A stretch of 64,000 nt of DNA from Amoebidium appalachense (lineage: Eukaryota; Ichthyosporea), in assembly GCA_963693365.1 (NCBI GenBank), contig CAVNZM010000007.1, positions 2,480,001 to 2,544,000 on the forward strand, given 5' to 3'. The notes under the pieces are model-generated. The model did not search any database. It worked only from the letters and a program-made list of their open reading frames with translations, and was not told where the DNA came from. Below are positions 1 through 10,098 of the stretch, piece by piece. The translations under genes and the position numbers were made by a program. Positions within the stretch are counted from its first letter, which is position 1. Each line of letters opens with the position of its first letter.

Positions 1-221
1 GTGTGTGTGTGTGTGTGTGTGTGTGCGTGTGTGTGTCTGTGGTTGGGGAGGGAGGGGCGGAGGGGGTTGGAGGAGTGGGAGGGGGGAGGAAAATGGGTGG
101 ATGGGTGGGTTTGAAGGTGGAGGGGGATGGGGGGGGGGGGGGGGGGGGGGGGGGGGGAGGGCCTAGGTGGGTAGGTGGGTGTTGGCAGGGGAGGGTGGAT
201 GGTGGTGTTTTTTTTTTTTTT

Positions 222-291
<70 letters not shown>

Positions 292-441
292 CTTGGGTGG
301 GTGGGACGGGGAAGGGGCGGGGGGAGTGCTGAGGATGGATAATAATGTGCCGCAGAGACCACGAAGTAATAAGTACGCATTCACGACAGACACCATGGGG
401 ATTGCAAAGCCCCCGTAAACAGTGTGTATGCATGGGCGGGG

Positions 442-480
<39 letters not shown>

Positions 481-737
481 TGGGTACGTGTGTGGTGGGC
501 TCGTGGGTGTGTGGATGCGTGGGTGGATAGGTGTGTGTGTGCACACACAAATTTCACACATCCACTCCTACACGTCATTGTCTCTGTTGTGGTGGAGGTG
601 TTGTTTGAAGGTGGGAGGGGTTGATGTGTTTGTGTTTGTGTCTCAAGGTGAACATGTTTTTTTTTTAAACAGATCTTTTTAAACTTTTTCTTTTTTTCTT
701 TTCTTGCCTTTCTTAACGAGTGTTTGTGCGTGTGCAG
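1..737. repeat. GT tract and G/T homopolymers, intron of the diacylglycerol kinase gene
   Basis: A (GT)n tract at the window start is followed by several G runs (about 129-157, 232-291 and 439-479). One G run is preceded directly by a T run (about 208-231), giving a T(n)G(m) junction. The stretch ends at the 3' splice site TGTGCAG at 731-737. No exon is recognisable; the open frames here are poly-Gly or poly-Pro shadows of the runs. I infer that it is intron upstream of the exon at 738. Confidence 0.6.
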
Positions 738-842
738 GTGAGCATGCCTGTGCAGATCGACGGTGAGCCGTGGCTGCAGAGTCCTTGTGTGATCACCATC
801 AGCCACGCAGAGCAGGCCAACGTGTTGGTGAAGGTGCCATAG
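738..842 (+). CDS. DGK: Diacylglycerol kinase, last exon (C-terminal end of accessory domain)
   Basis: After the acceptor TGTGCAG the frame reads MPVQIDGEPWLQSPC, then ITISHAEQANVLV, and stops at TAG 840-842. IDGEPW-QxPC followed by a basic/polar strand and a hydrophobic NxL tail is the conserved C-terminal end of the diacylglycerol kinase accessory domain. In the family this domain follows the DAGKc catalytic domain, which phosphorylates diacylglycerol to phosphatidic acid in lipid signalling at membranes. Only this exon (34 codons) lies in the window; the catalytic domain must be upstream, beyond position 1. The stop fits DGKs that end soon after the accessory domain, with no C-terminal ankyrin repeats or SAM domain. 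An alternative is that AAG|GTGCCA at about 834 is a donor and the protein continues. The family call is firm; the subtype cannot be told. Confidence 0.78.
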   Translation: MSMPVQIDGEPWLQSPCVITISHAEQANVLVKVP

Positions 843-853
843 GTGGGGGGGAA

Positions 854-887
<34 letters not shown>

Positions 888-1065
888 GTTTCTTTTTTCT
901 TTTTGTGGGTGTGGATAGTGTGTATAAGTGTGTGTTGGTGGTGGGTGGGTGGCTATGGCTGGGTGGCTGGGTGGCTATGGCTGGGTGGGTGGGTGGGTGG
1001 GTGGGTGTTTTGGCCGGAGAGTTATGGGATTTGACTGAGTGAATTGTGGCGTTTACGTGGCGCAA

Positions 1066-1096
<31 letters not shown>

Positions 1097-1331
1097 GGAA
1101 TGATATGTGTAGTATTAGGAAAGGATACTTGCCGATCGGATACTGTGCATTGCTGTTTTGGAGCGGTGATGACAATCACTAGGATATGTATTGGTGTATA
1201 TTTCACGAAAGATTCCGACCCCATCTACACCTGATTAGGCAAACTTCAGTTATTTCACCTTTCTTTTCTTGCATAAATCCCTTCCATACCAGGGCCTGTT
1301 CTTTAGGGGGGTTTCTGTGGGGGAGCGGAGA

Positions 1332-1372
<41 letters not shown>

Positions 1373-2047
1373 GGAGGAGGATTCAGTTATAAATGATTTG
1401 CAATTTGTCATGCGAATGAATATCGAATAGGCCGCCTCGGTCGTTACATGGTCGGAGTTACACGTGCAAAGGTCGTCTGTTTTGTGTTCATATTTTCTGT
1501 TATTATTGATTATATTTCAATATATGGTCTTATATTTAGCCCAGCTACAGAACCCCGCTTGTTGATTTATTTTGTGCGGATATAGAATGACTTACATTTA
1601 CATCGATGTATATAAATACATATCTTCATGGGATATGTGCAGACGAAGAGTGCTGTGCTATTATAGCGGTATGTTATTTGAGAGAAAGATTTATATGGTA
1701 TGAATGGCTACGAGTGTATGTATGGTGAAATGTATGTTGAGTTATGTGTTTCGCTTGACAATGTACATATTCAGTATTTACGATTTCTTTTTGTTACTTT
1801 TTATGTTGAACGGTCTTAAAGAAAAATTATTTCATGCCGGTGGGCAGCCATTTCATCCAAGGATTTCGGAAGTGCACGTGATAGTATTATTTTTCGCCTG
1901 TGCGCAGAAACATGCGCATCTTGCAACACGTGTCTCACTCGCGAGCTCCCTGACACATCCCCCCCCCCCAACCCCCACCCCCACCCCACCCCCCCTCCGG
2001 GACACACACACACACACAAACCGTGCACGCACACGCACCGTGCATAC

Positions 2048-2088
<41 letters not shown>

Positions 2089-2367
2089 GTGTACGCACAC
2101 GCGCACACACGCACACACTCTCACTCACACCGTGCACACATACCCACACACACACACCGTGCACACTCACACACGCGCGCGCACGCACACGCACACCACA
2201 CACACACACACACGTGTCCACACAGTGCACGCACACTCACCGTACACACACACACACCGTGCACACACACCCACACACACCATCCACCCACCTCCCACCC
2301 ACCTCCCGGGGGGATCCCACCCCTTCCCGCTTTATATGTCCATTCCACTGACACTGATTCTCCAGGC
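843..2367. repeat. Downstream spacer with G/T homopolymers and CA-rich tract
   Basis: This follows the diacylglycerol kinase stop. It holds G runs (about 855-885 and 1336-1371), a T run (1069-1096), an AT-rich unique part (about 1380-1900) and an imperfect CA-rich tract (about 1960-2290). The tract is interrupted by repeated CCGTGCAC-like words. No exon with a recognisable product was seen on either strand. Confidence 0.5.
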
Positions 2368-3108
2368 ATATCTGGCTAGACTAAGTATATCTTGCTCGAC
2401 CAAGTATATCTGGCTGCAGAAGTTAACGTATATCTGTATATCTGGCTAGACCAAGACTTGGTATATCTGGCCAGAAGCAGTACGTATCATCTTGCTAGAC
2501 TAGTATATCTGAGTTAGTCTAGAAATTTTGGTATCATTTGCATGACCTGGCATAACTGGCTTTAGCTAGAATACGTTTAAAGCATATTATCTAAATATAT
2601 CAAGTGCATTCTCAGGCTAAGCTGGGTGTATCTGGCTAGACTTGGTATATATCTGGCTAGATCAAATGTATCTGGCTAGACTTGGTATATCTGGCTAGAT
2701 CAAATATCTCTGGCTAAACTTGGTATATCTGGCTAGATCAAATATATCTGGCTAGACTTGGCATATCTGCCTAGATCAAATATATCTGGCTAGACTTGGT
2801 ATATCTGGCTAGATCAAATATATCTAGACTTGTTAAGTATGATCTAGCCAGAGATCACGTGGATCAAATGTATCTGGCTAGACTTAGTATATCTGGCGAG
2901 ATCAAATATATCTGGCTAGATCAACTATATCTGGCTAGACTTTTTGTGTATATCTGGCTAGATCAGATATATCTGGCTAGACTAGTTTGGTATATCTGGC
3001 TAGATCAAATATATCTGGCTAGACTTGGTATATCTGGCTAGATCAAACATATCTGGCTAGACTTGGTATATCTGGCTAGATCAAATATATCTAGCTAGAC
3101 TTGGTGTA
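2368..3108. repeat. Satellite array of 19-bp monomers (38-bp dimer)
   Basis: The core TATCTGGCTAGA recurs throughout. From about 2636 it becomes regular, with two alternating 19-bp monomers that end in GACTTGG or GATCAAA and so form a 38-bp higher-order unit. The left part (2368-2635) is degenerate. A short inverted stretch near 2840-2855 (GATCTAGCCAGAGATC) carries the core on the other strand. The open frames across it (YIWLDQ-type periodic peptides) follow from the repeat and are not taken as coding. Confidence 0.9.
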
Positions 3109-3781
3109 TTTGGATACATGGATCATGAACCTTGGCTACAAGTAAGCACCCGTACTAGTATTAGGCTATGTACAGCTAGGACGTACATGATAGAAGTTGT
3201 CTCACATTGTGTGCAGCACTCACGCGTGTACGTCGGACTGTTGTGTTTCATATGGCACTGAAAGTTTGGTGTGTGTGTGTGTGTCACGGTGTGTGTGTGT
3301 GTGTGCTTGTGTGTGTGTGTGTGTGTGCTAAGCCTTGTCTGTGACAGTGTCTGTACTTGTGCGAGTAAGTATGTTACTTGACCTGGTGTAAATAATTGAA
3401 CACCGGTACCCGGGCGTCACGCGTACGGCGGTGAGACGTGGGTGTAGTCAAGTTCAAAGTTTAGGATGATCGATTAGACTAAGTATTACGTTGGTGCTAT
3501 CCGATGGCAGTACTAAATACAGTATTTGTGATGGCAATGATTCGGCAACCGGGCAAGAAGTGAGGGGGAACTCGAGGGGTAGGGTTGCCTTTGAATGATT
3601 TATGATACAATGTCCAGTTTGTATGTGTGGGGTAATCCAAAGAAGCGGATGCCCGGGGGAGGGGGGGGGGGGGGGGGGGGGCTATCAATGTAAATACATC
3701 AAGTTGTGATGGCAGCATCGAAAGCGGGGGAGAAAGGTGGGAGAGGGGGGGGGAGGGGGGGAGGGGAAGGGGGGGAGGCTT

Positions 3782-3817
<36 letters not shown>

Positions 3818-4009
3818 GGTCACAGTGAAATAGTGTGACAATGTGACAGTCCAGTTTGTGTGTGTGGGATGCTCCAAAGAAGCGGATGTGGGGGGGGAGA
3901 GAGAGAGGGGAGGGGGGGAGGGGGGGGGGGGAAGGGAAAGGGGGGAGGGGGTTCACTGAAAGAAGGAGGGAGATCCGGGGGGGGGGGAGGGGGGGGGGGG
4001 GGGGGGGGG
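3109..4009. repeat. GT tract and paired G-run repeats
   Basis: Short (GT)n tracts occur at 3268-3327. G runs occur at about 3660-3681, 3783-3815 and 3976-4009. Between the runs, a unit of about 45 bp containing GTCCAGTTTGT-TGTGGG and TCCAAAGAAGCGGATG occurs twice in direct orientation (about 3610-3652 and 3848-3888). The unit occurs together with its neighbouring G run, which suggests that repeat and run were copied as one block. No gene was seen. Confidence 0.6.
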
Positions 4010-4115
4010 TGATGTATGCTTTAGAGGGTTGGAAACATAGAGGAGACAACAAAGAGCAACAAACGTCACAAAAGTGGGAAATCAAAAAAAAACAATTTAA
4101 GCGTGCAGGCAGAAG
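4010..4115 (-). repeat. Dispersed repeat family B, copy 1
   Basis: Read on the minus strand, this copy begins CTTCTGCCTGCACGC, passes through TTTGTGACGT, TTGCTCTTTGTTGTCTCC and TTTCCAACCCTCTAAAGC, and ends ATACATCA directly against a C run (the G run on +). The same order of blocks occurs at 32309, 35071, 36988 (all +) and 57799 (-). It has no coding capacity. See the finding on C-tailed families. Confidence 0.75.
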
Positions 4116-5351
4116 GAGGGGGGGGGGGGGGGGGGGGGGGGGGGTCACGGGCCCAAACTAAAGTACAGTGTTAGCGGCCTTATGGGGAGCATTGAAAGAG
4201 AGAGGAGGTGGTGGGGGGCCGCGGCGGAGGGGGGTGGGGGGTTGGGGGTGGGTGGGGTGGGGGGGGGGGTCAAGGGACGGCAAAATCTAGTAATTAACGG
4301 TTTGTGACTGCACGCCAGTGGGAGCATCGAAAGAGGTGGGGGGGGGTTGGAGGTACGTAGCCGTCAGGGGTCGCAACTACAACGAAACTTTGTGTAGGAG
4401 AGCATCGATTAAGTCTTAAGTTAGGGCCCCCTCCGGACTCGGGGGGGGGGGGGGGGGGGGGGGACAAGCCTTCAGGTGTTGCATACCAATTCATGGTGAA
4501 ACTGTGGCCCGGCCTCAGGCCAGCCGTAACCGAAATTCTGGGCCCAGCCCCTGACCTGAACTCGGTCTTTCACTATAAACAATCATACGCAATCGTTGAA
4601 TTGTTGTACGTTAGCATGACATGGTGATTAAGGCTGCAAAGTTCAATTTCTTCAGGTGACAAGTTACGTCACTGAGAGTCAAGTCGGCGAAACTTTGAAC
4701 AAAAAAGAAAATAAGAAAAGGTGAAGCAATCTCTAATTAACTTGAATAATAATCATTGCGCCCTATTTATGGATAACGGATGAGTTGGCTGTGTGGAACC
4801 TGGACAGTATCTTTACTCAAAGCGTCAGCTGATCATGATTCGAACCACGGCGACTGCTCCAGCACTACAAAGCTCTAATAATTCAATATATCTTATACAT
4901 CATATTACGGTCACTATATTCTTAGTTAGTCGCGCCTACCTGCCGCTGCCACTTTAACACAAACCCGATGCGGCCTAAGTTGTTGTTATAAAAGAGGCCA
5001 ACATTCCCCTGACCCAACATAAACATGGGAACCTAACTTAGTATTCAGCCTCTGACAGTGGGCCCTTCAGCACCTGAGAGGGGCCCAGTCGCGGGGTATT
5101 TATGACAAGTCTGACAGTCCAAGTTACAATAATAATTTCTTAAGTAGAAGCCCAGACACCAGACTCGGACAAAGGTTAATGAACCTTTAGTGCGGCGAAT
5201 TCAAAAGTTTCTGAGAATTTCTAACGGTAAGTGGCCGGGACAGGTTAAACTTGCAACAGTTACAAACAACCCACGACATCACCACACTCAGTGTATTCTG
5301 TAGCTGCCCGTAGCATCCAACTTCCATTAGAAAAAATACGAACCAATAAGT
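4116..5351. other. Spacer, mostly unique sequence
   Basis: G runs persist to about 4463. From about 4500 to 5350 the sequence is unique, of ordinary composition and almost free of microsatellites. No long open frame or recognisable exon was found. A tRNA T-loop-like string at 4838-4851 was checked and rejected because it has no stem. Confidence 0.4.
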
Positions 5352-6146
5352 CTATTTCTGTGCGTGGCCCGAAATACCCCTCAACCTATCTGCAAGCTTA
5401 TTCCAAAACTTTCCCTTTCCCTCTGCCCGAACGTCAGGCAGGTCCATCGTGCCACGGTCCCTCACCCCCTCCCCAACATCATCTTCATCCAACCCCTCGT
5501 CATCCAGCAACGGTTCACGTCCACGCACAAAACCAGCCCTCCCACCCACAGATGATGATGCATCAGAATCTTCGTTAAGGTACCAACTTACTTTCCGTTG
5601 GCCGACTCGACGTGCCTTAACTTTGAAGTTCGCCCACTGTACTCTTCCCTCAGTTGCGGTCACTGAAGCATCCTCCCGGCCCTTCCAGGACCTGCGCCTT
5701 GGTTCATGTTGGAGGTCTCTTGAATCGGAAAGAGCCGGAACTTCATGATTAATAGTGTGCTCCGGACTACCATTATGAATACCCGTTTTTTTTGTGTGAA
5801 AACGACGCTTGCCTCCGTGAGGTAACCCTCCGTGTTCTAAGCTCTGTCTCTGCTTTAAATCTTTTGTAGAATGGCCAGCTTGAAGCTCTTCACTGACGGA
5901 GCATCTCGCGCTCACACACTGCGCGTATAACTGGTGCATGTGCTGAAGCTTTAAAGAACGCGTATTTTCGTTCCTTCTATCCCACTCATGGGACTTGGTC
6001 TCTGCCTTTGCCACTACTGAATTAGCACAGAATTCAGAGCAGCGTGTGGAAGGTGACAAATATTCACGCCCCTCTGTTTTACCAATGGCGTATGCAGAGC
6101 ACCTAGCCCCTAGGGCACACAATAGTATCAGGCTGTACCGAAACAT
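5352..6146 (-). CDS. Possible secreted protein of unknown function, 264 aa
   Basis: This is a single uninterrupted frame in one of the few unique, microsatellite-poor stretches. The N-terminus MFRYSLILLCALGARCSAYA has the layout of a signal peptide: one basic residue, a hydrophobic core, and small residues before a likely cleavage near residue 18-20. The rest is hydrophilic, rich in Arg, Glu and Asp, with an acidic stretch near the C-terminus (about residues 220-235, LLDDEGLDEDDVGEG) and a basic end (KFWNKLADRLRG). It has four or so Cys residues in the first third. No family is recognised. An intronless gene is unusual beside its intron-dense neighbours, so an effector-like or lineage-specific product, or a chance frame, are both possible. 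The opposite strand carries only shorter frames. Confidence 0.45.
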   Translation of the reverse strand: MFRYSLILLCALGARCSAYAIGKTEGREYLSPSTRCSEFCANSVVAKAETKSHEWDRRNENTRSLKLQHMHQLYAQCVSARCSVSEELQAGHSTKDLKQRQSLEHGGLPHGGKRRFHTKKTGIHNGSPEHTINHEVPALSDSRDLQHEPRRRSWKGREDASVTATEGRVQWANFKVKARRVGQRKVSWYLNEDSDASSSVGGRAGFVRGREPLLDDEGLDEDDVGEGVRDRGTMDLPDVRAEGKGKFWNKLADRLRGISGHAQK

Positions 6147-6311
6147 CGTCCTGATGGGTTAATTCCTCCTGTAAAAACGTCAACAATTCAGAGTGCTACA
6201 ACAGCCGAGACGCTTTTTTCTGCAACCGTTGTCAAAGTTTACAACAGCCGGGGAGAGGGGAGGGGCCCTCATCAAGTGTCAGTGGGGCCTGTCACCTACT
6301 GAGGTGACTCG

Positions 6312-6410
6312 TATTTTTCCTTACACACACAGCGAACACTGGACTCTCGGGACCGTAGAGCCGCCGCGAGAGAAAGCATGCACGCGGTCGCGAGAGTGTA
6401 AGGAAAAATA
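6312..6410. repeat. Inverted repeat with 15-bp perfect ends
   Basis: TATTTTTCCTTACAC (6312-6326) is matched exactly in reverse complement at 6396-6410. Inside it, CTCTCGGGACCG (6344-6355) pairs imperfectly with CGGTCGCGAGAG (6385-6396). The 99-bp unit can fold as a long hairpin. It could be a small MITE-like element or the remains of one. No clear target-site duplication was identified. Confidence 0.55.
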
Positions 6411-7354
6411 GAGGGTGTGAGGCGAACGGCAAGTTCATAGCAGCCCAGGCACCGTCAATACGTGCCAGCAGTGGGGCCAAGTTGAGGAATAATTTTGGTT
6501 TGTCCAAGAATTCCGTGTTATGATGGTTGGGCTAAACCCACACCCAATACAGGGTTTCAAATGTTTTGGTCCCTCTGGAATTTTGCAGGCTCAAATGTAC
6601 ACAATTGATGAGTCCGATATATTTTGGGCCATATCATCTACAACTGCATAGAGAAGTCTTACAACATGCAAAAGTGTTTTTTCCCCCTTAATTATTCACG
6701 CATAGCTGTTACGATAGGCGCAAATGCCGCGGTAAATATTCTGAAATACAATGAGTCTTCTATTGATATGTCGCGATATGTGTCTTCTATTGATATGTCA
6801 CGGCGCAGCAAGACCCAAACTCGAACAGCTAATCAGTGTTCAACAGATCCCCCCACGGCCGCCATCCGGACGACGGCGGACGTGACGAGCCTCATTTGTC
6901 GGCCGTAATACGCGTAGTACTGAGTAGCTTGAAGAGCTCAGGCTGTCAGGTCTCACCGGATCATGAGGCTGGGATCGATATCGATGGTGACCCGGGGACC
7001 CGGGGCCGAGGCTATTTTGGCTGCCACGGCCACGGTCACGTAAGCCTCACTGGACCAAATATGGCTTGCCGTGCCGCAGTGCGGTTTGCAGCAAAAAGAT
7101 GATGACCAACTCAGAGGTGATCGCTACAGCTTGGAACCGAGGCTCCATACTACCGTAGTACGCTCGGGCCTCGGGATGACCCTTGCGTGGCGTCACCTCA
7201 GTGTACACACGTATGTTTTGACCGTGACCGTATGCACACGGTTGGCTCAACCCGACAAAAATTGAAAGGCCTACAAAGCAGTAGAAGCTATAGCACTGCT
7301 CTGCTATACTACAGAGCCGTAAAATATTGTAAATCATATATAGCACCAAGCATC
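6411..7354. other. Spacer upstream of the aminotransferase gene
   Basis: Unique, GC-moderate sequence with no long homopolymers. TCTTCTATTGATATGTC occurs twice, 25 bp apart (about 6756 and 6781). Several CRE/E-box-like GACGTGAC or CACGTG words lie at 6870-7045. I infer that it holds the promoter of the gene starting at 7355; no TATA box was identified with confidence. Confidence 0.35.
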
Positions 7355-8092
7355 ATGCCAGAAACAACGGGCCCACGCCCGACACACACAGGCACCACGA
7401 CGTCTACTACTAGTATTTCTGCGACCCCTCACAAGAACTCGAAAGCTGCCATCGAAAGTGTCCGTAAAGGGGTTATAGGCCGCAAGTCAACAGTGGTGGG
7501 GCCGTTTGGTGCCCGGCGGCTCGTCTACTGCGACTACACAGCAAGCGGGCGCCAGCTGGCAGCCATTGAAGAGTTTATGGGGGAGGTTGCAGGTCCTTTT
7601 TACGCAAACACACACACGGAGCAGAGTCACTGCGGCCAGGCGACAACGGGGTTCGTCGAACAGGCTAGACGGGTCGTGTCTCAATCGGTTCGGGCCGACC
7701 CGGAAACACACGCTGTTGTGTTTTGTGGGTCGGGAACCACTGCTGCAGTTGACAAAATAATTCGGGTGGGTTTCCGCTTTCCCCAAATTTAATGTTAGGA
7801 TATTCATGCCGGAAGCCAAAATTTATCTTTACCAATAGAACATTTAAGGTTTGCTATGATAGTCTAGTGCTACTATTTTCCGACTCGTATGTAGCAATAT
7901 TTCCTTCTTATGGCATATTCTTAGCATATTCTTGCTGTATTCTCACCATACAGAATATTCCCCACTATTCCTGCTATCAACGCATCTGTTTTCTATTGTC
8001 CTCTGTTATTCTTTGCCCATGCCCATGCACACACCTTGCGTGCACACGCACACACATAGCATATGATATGCACACACCGTCGTCTTTGCGGC

Positions 8093-8155
<63 letters not shown>

Positions 8156-9313
8156 CACACACATACACACACACACACACACATCGCACATGTGTGCGCA
8201 CGCACGCACAAAAAAGACGTTGGCCCGCTTGAGCTCCTAAGCAAAAGACATATACATACAGTTCCCAGACTCATGTGCATTAATCCAGTGACCTTGCTAC
8301 TGTAACATTCTTTTTGCACATTCTTCAGGGCGACAAATGACTTTGCACCGAGTCAATACCTAGTACAGATTATTTTCACAACTACCGTAACTTTATACTG
8401 AAACATCCGCCCTTTTCAGGTGCTCATGCCGCAGATTACCAAATATGTTAAAGACGCCAGCAAGCGGCCAATCGTATTGGTTGGACCATACGAGCACCAT
8501 AGCAACGAGGTCATGTGGCGAGAAACGGGCGCCGAGGTAATCGCCGTGCCGGAAAACCCAACCACGGGCAACCTCGAGCCGGAGGACGTGGAAAGATTTT
8601 CCCTCCTCTACTGCGACCGACCAATCAAAATTGCCAGTTTCAGCGCGGGAAGCAACGTGACAGGGATATGCCCCGATATGGAAACTCTCACAGCCGTGGT
8701 TAAGGCCCACGGGTTTCTTTCGTTTTGGGACTGCGCCGCTGCCGGCCCATATTTAGAAATTTCTATTGGCCAGGCCGACGGCCTATTTTTCTCCCCCCAC
8801 AAATTCATTGGGGGTCCGGGGAGTGCGGGTGTGCTTGTGGCCAGGAGGGATGTGTTCACAAATGAGGTGCCGACGGTGCCTGGGGGTGGGACGGTTGTTT
8901 TTGTCAATCACACGGCACACAGCTACAAGGCACACGTGGAGGAGAGGGAGGAGGGCGGAACCCCTGGAATTCTACAGGTCGGACCCCCCCCCCCCCCCCC
9001 CATTCTCCCCCCCCCCCCCCCCCCCGGCCCCACACACACACCCATCCCCTTCCCTCCCCTCCCCAACCGTTGGTGGCACCCTACCCCACCTCTCACCCAC
9101 CCACCTACACACGCGCATATGTGTAGGCGACAAAAAAAAAAAAAAAAAAAAAGGAAAAAGGAAAAGGAAAAGTAGAAAGAAAAAGAAACTAGAAAATAAA
9201 ACATGCACACACCGTGGCAGTGGGACTTTCTCCCTACTGCCTTAAGCTTAGCCTTTCCAAGTGTAATACCGCGAAATACATGCTTTGTTACAGGAGTCGT
9301 TGTGATAGTATTC

Positions 9314-9357
<44 letters not shown>

Positions 9358-9474
9358 AAGAAGAAGAAGAAGAAGAAGAAGAAGAAGAAGAAGAAGAAGA
9401 AGAAGAAGAAGAACCACCACCGCCCGTGACCAGTTCCTCGTATTTCCCCTCGTATTCCAAATCCCTCCTTCACC

Positions 9475-9537
<63 letters not shown>

Positions 9538-10002
9538 TATTATGCAAATTTAGTAATATGATAAACTATGGGCATTCCTTATCAGCACAGTTACTGTGCA
9601 ACGATATGCCCGAGGGACAAAAAATATTAATTTTCAAAGTTTACCACGAGCTATTCCACAAGTTTTGAAGTATGGAGTTCTAACCGTTTGCACACAGGCA
9701 ATCCGTACGGGTCTGGTGTTTCAGCTGAAGGAGACGGTGGGTGCAGCAGCCATCCACCAATCAGAAATGGCTCACGTGACCCATGCCCTCAGCCGATTGG
9801 CCGCCCACCCCCACATCGAGCTGCTGGGCTCCGACCGTGCTGCATACCACAGCACCGTGCGCCTGCCAATCATCTCCTTCCGCATCCGCATGCCCGGATT
9901 GGACGGTAGGCATAGACTAGGACTGCCCCCCCCCCCCCCCCCTTCCCCCCCCCCCCCCCCTCTCCACACATACACATACACACACAAACAAACACACAAA
10001 CA

Positions 10003-10098
<96 letters not shown>

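Noticed and set aside
2368-3108. CRISPR-like array of repeats and spacers
   Set aside because: The 19-bp monomers are contiguous, with no unique spacers, and the context is eukaryotic; this is satellite DNA.
4838-4851. tRNA T-loop-like GATTCGAACCACGG (minus strand tRNA)
   Set aside because: The flanking bases do not pair as a T stem, and no acceptor, D or anticodon arm can be formed around it.
7187-7354. Upstream ATG at 7187 as the aminotransferase start
   Set aside because: The extra 56 residues show no family similarity and lie in spacer-like sequence; the ATG at 7355 precedes the conserved part.
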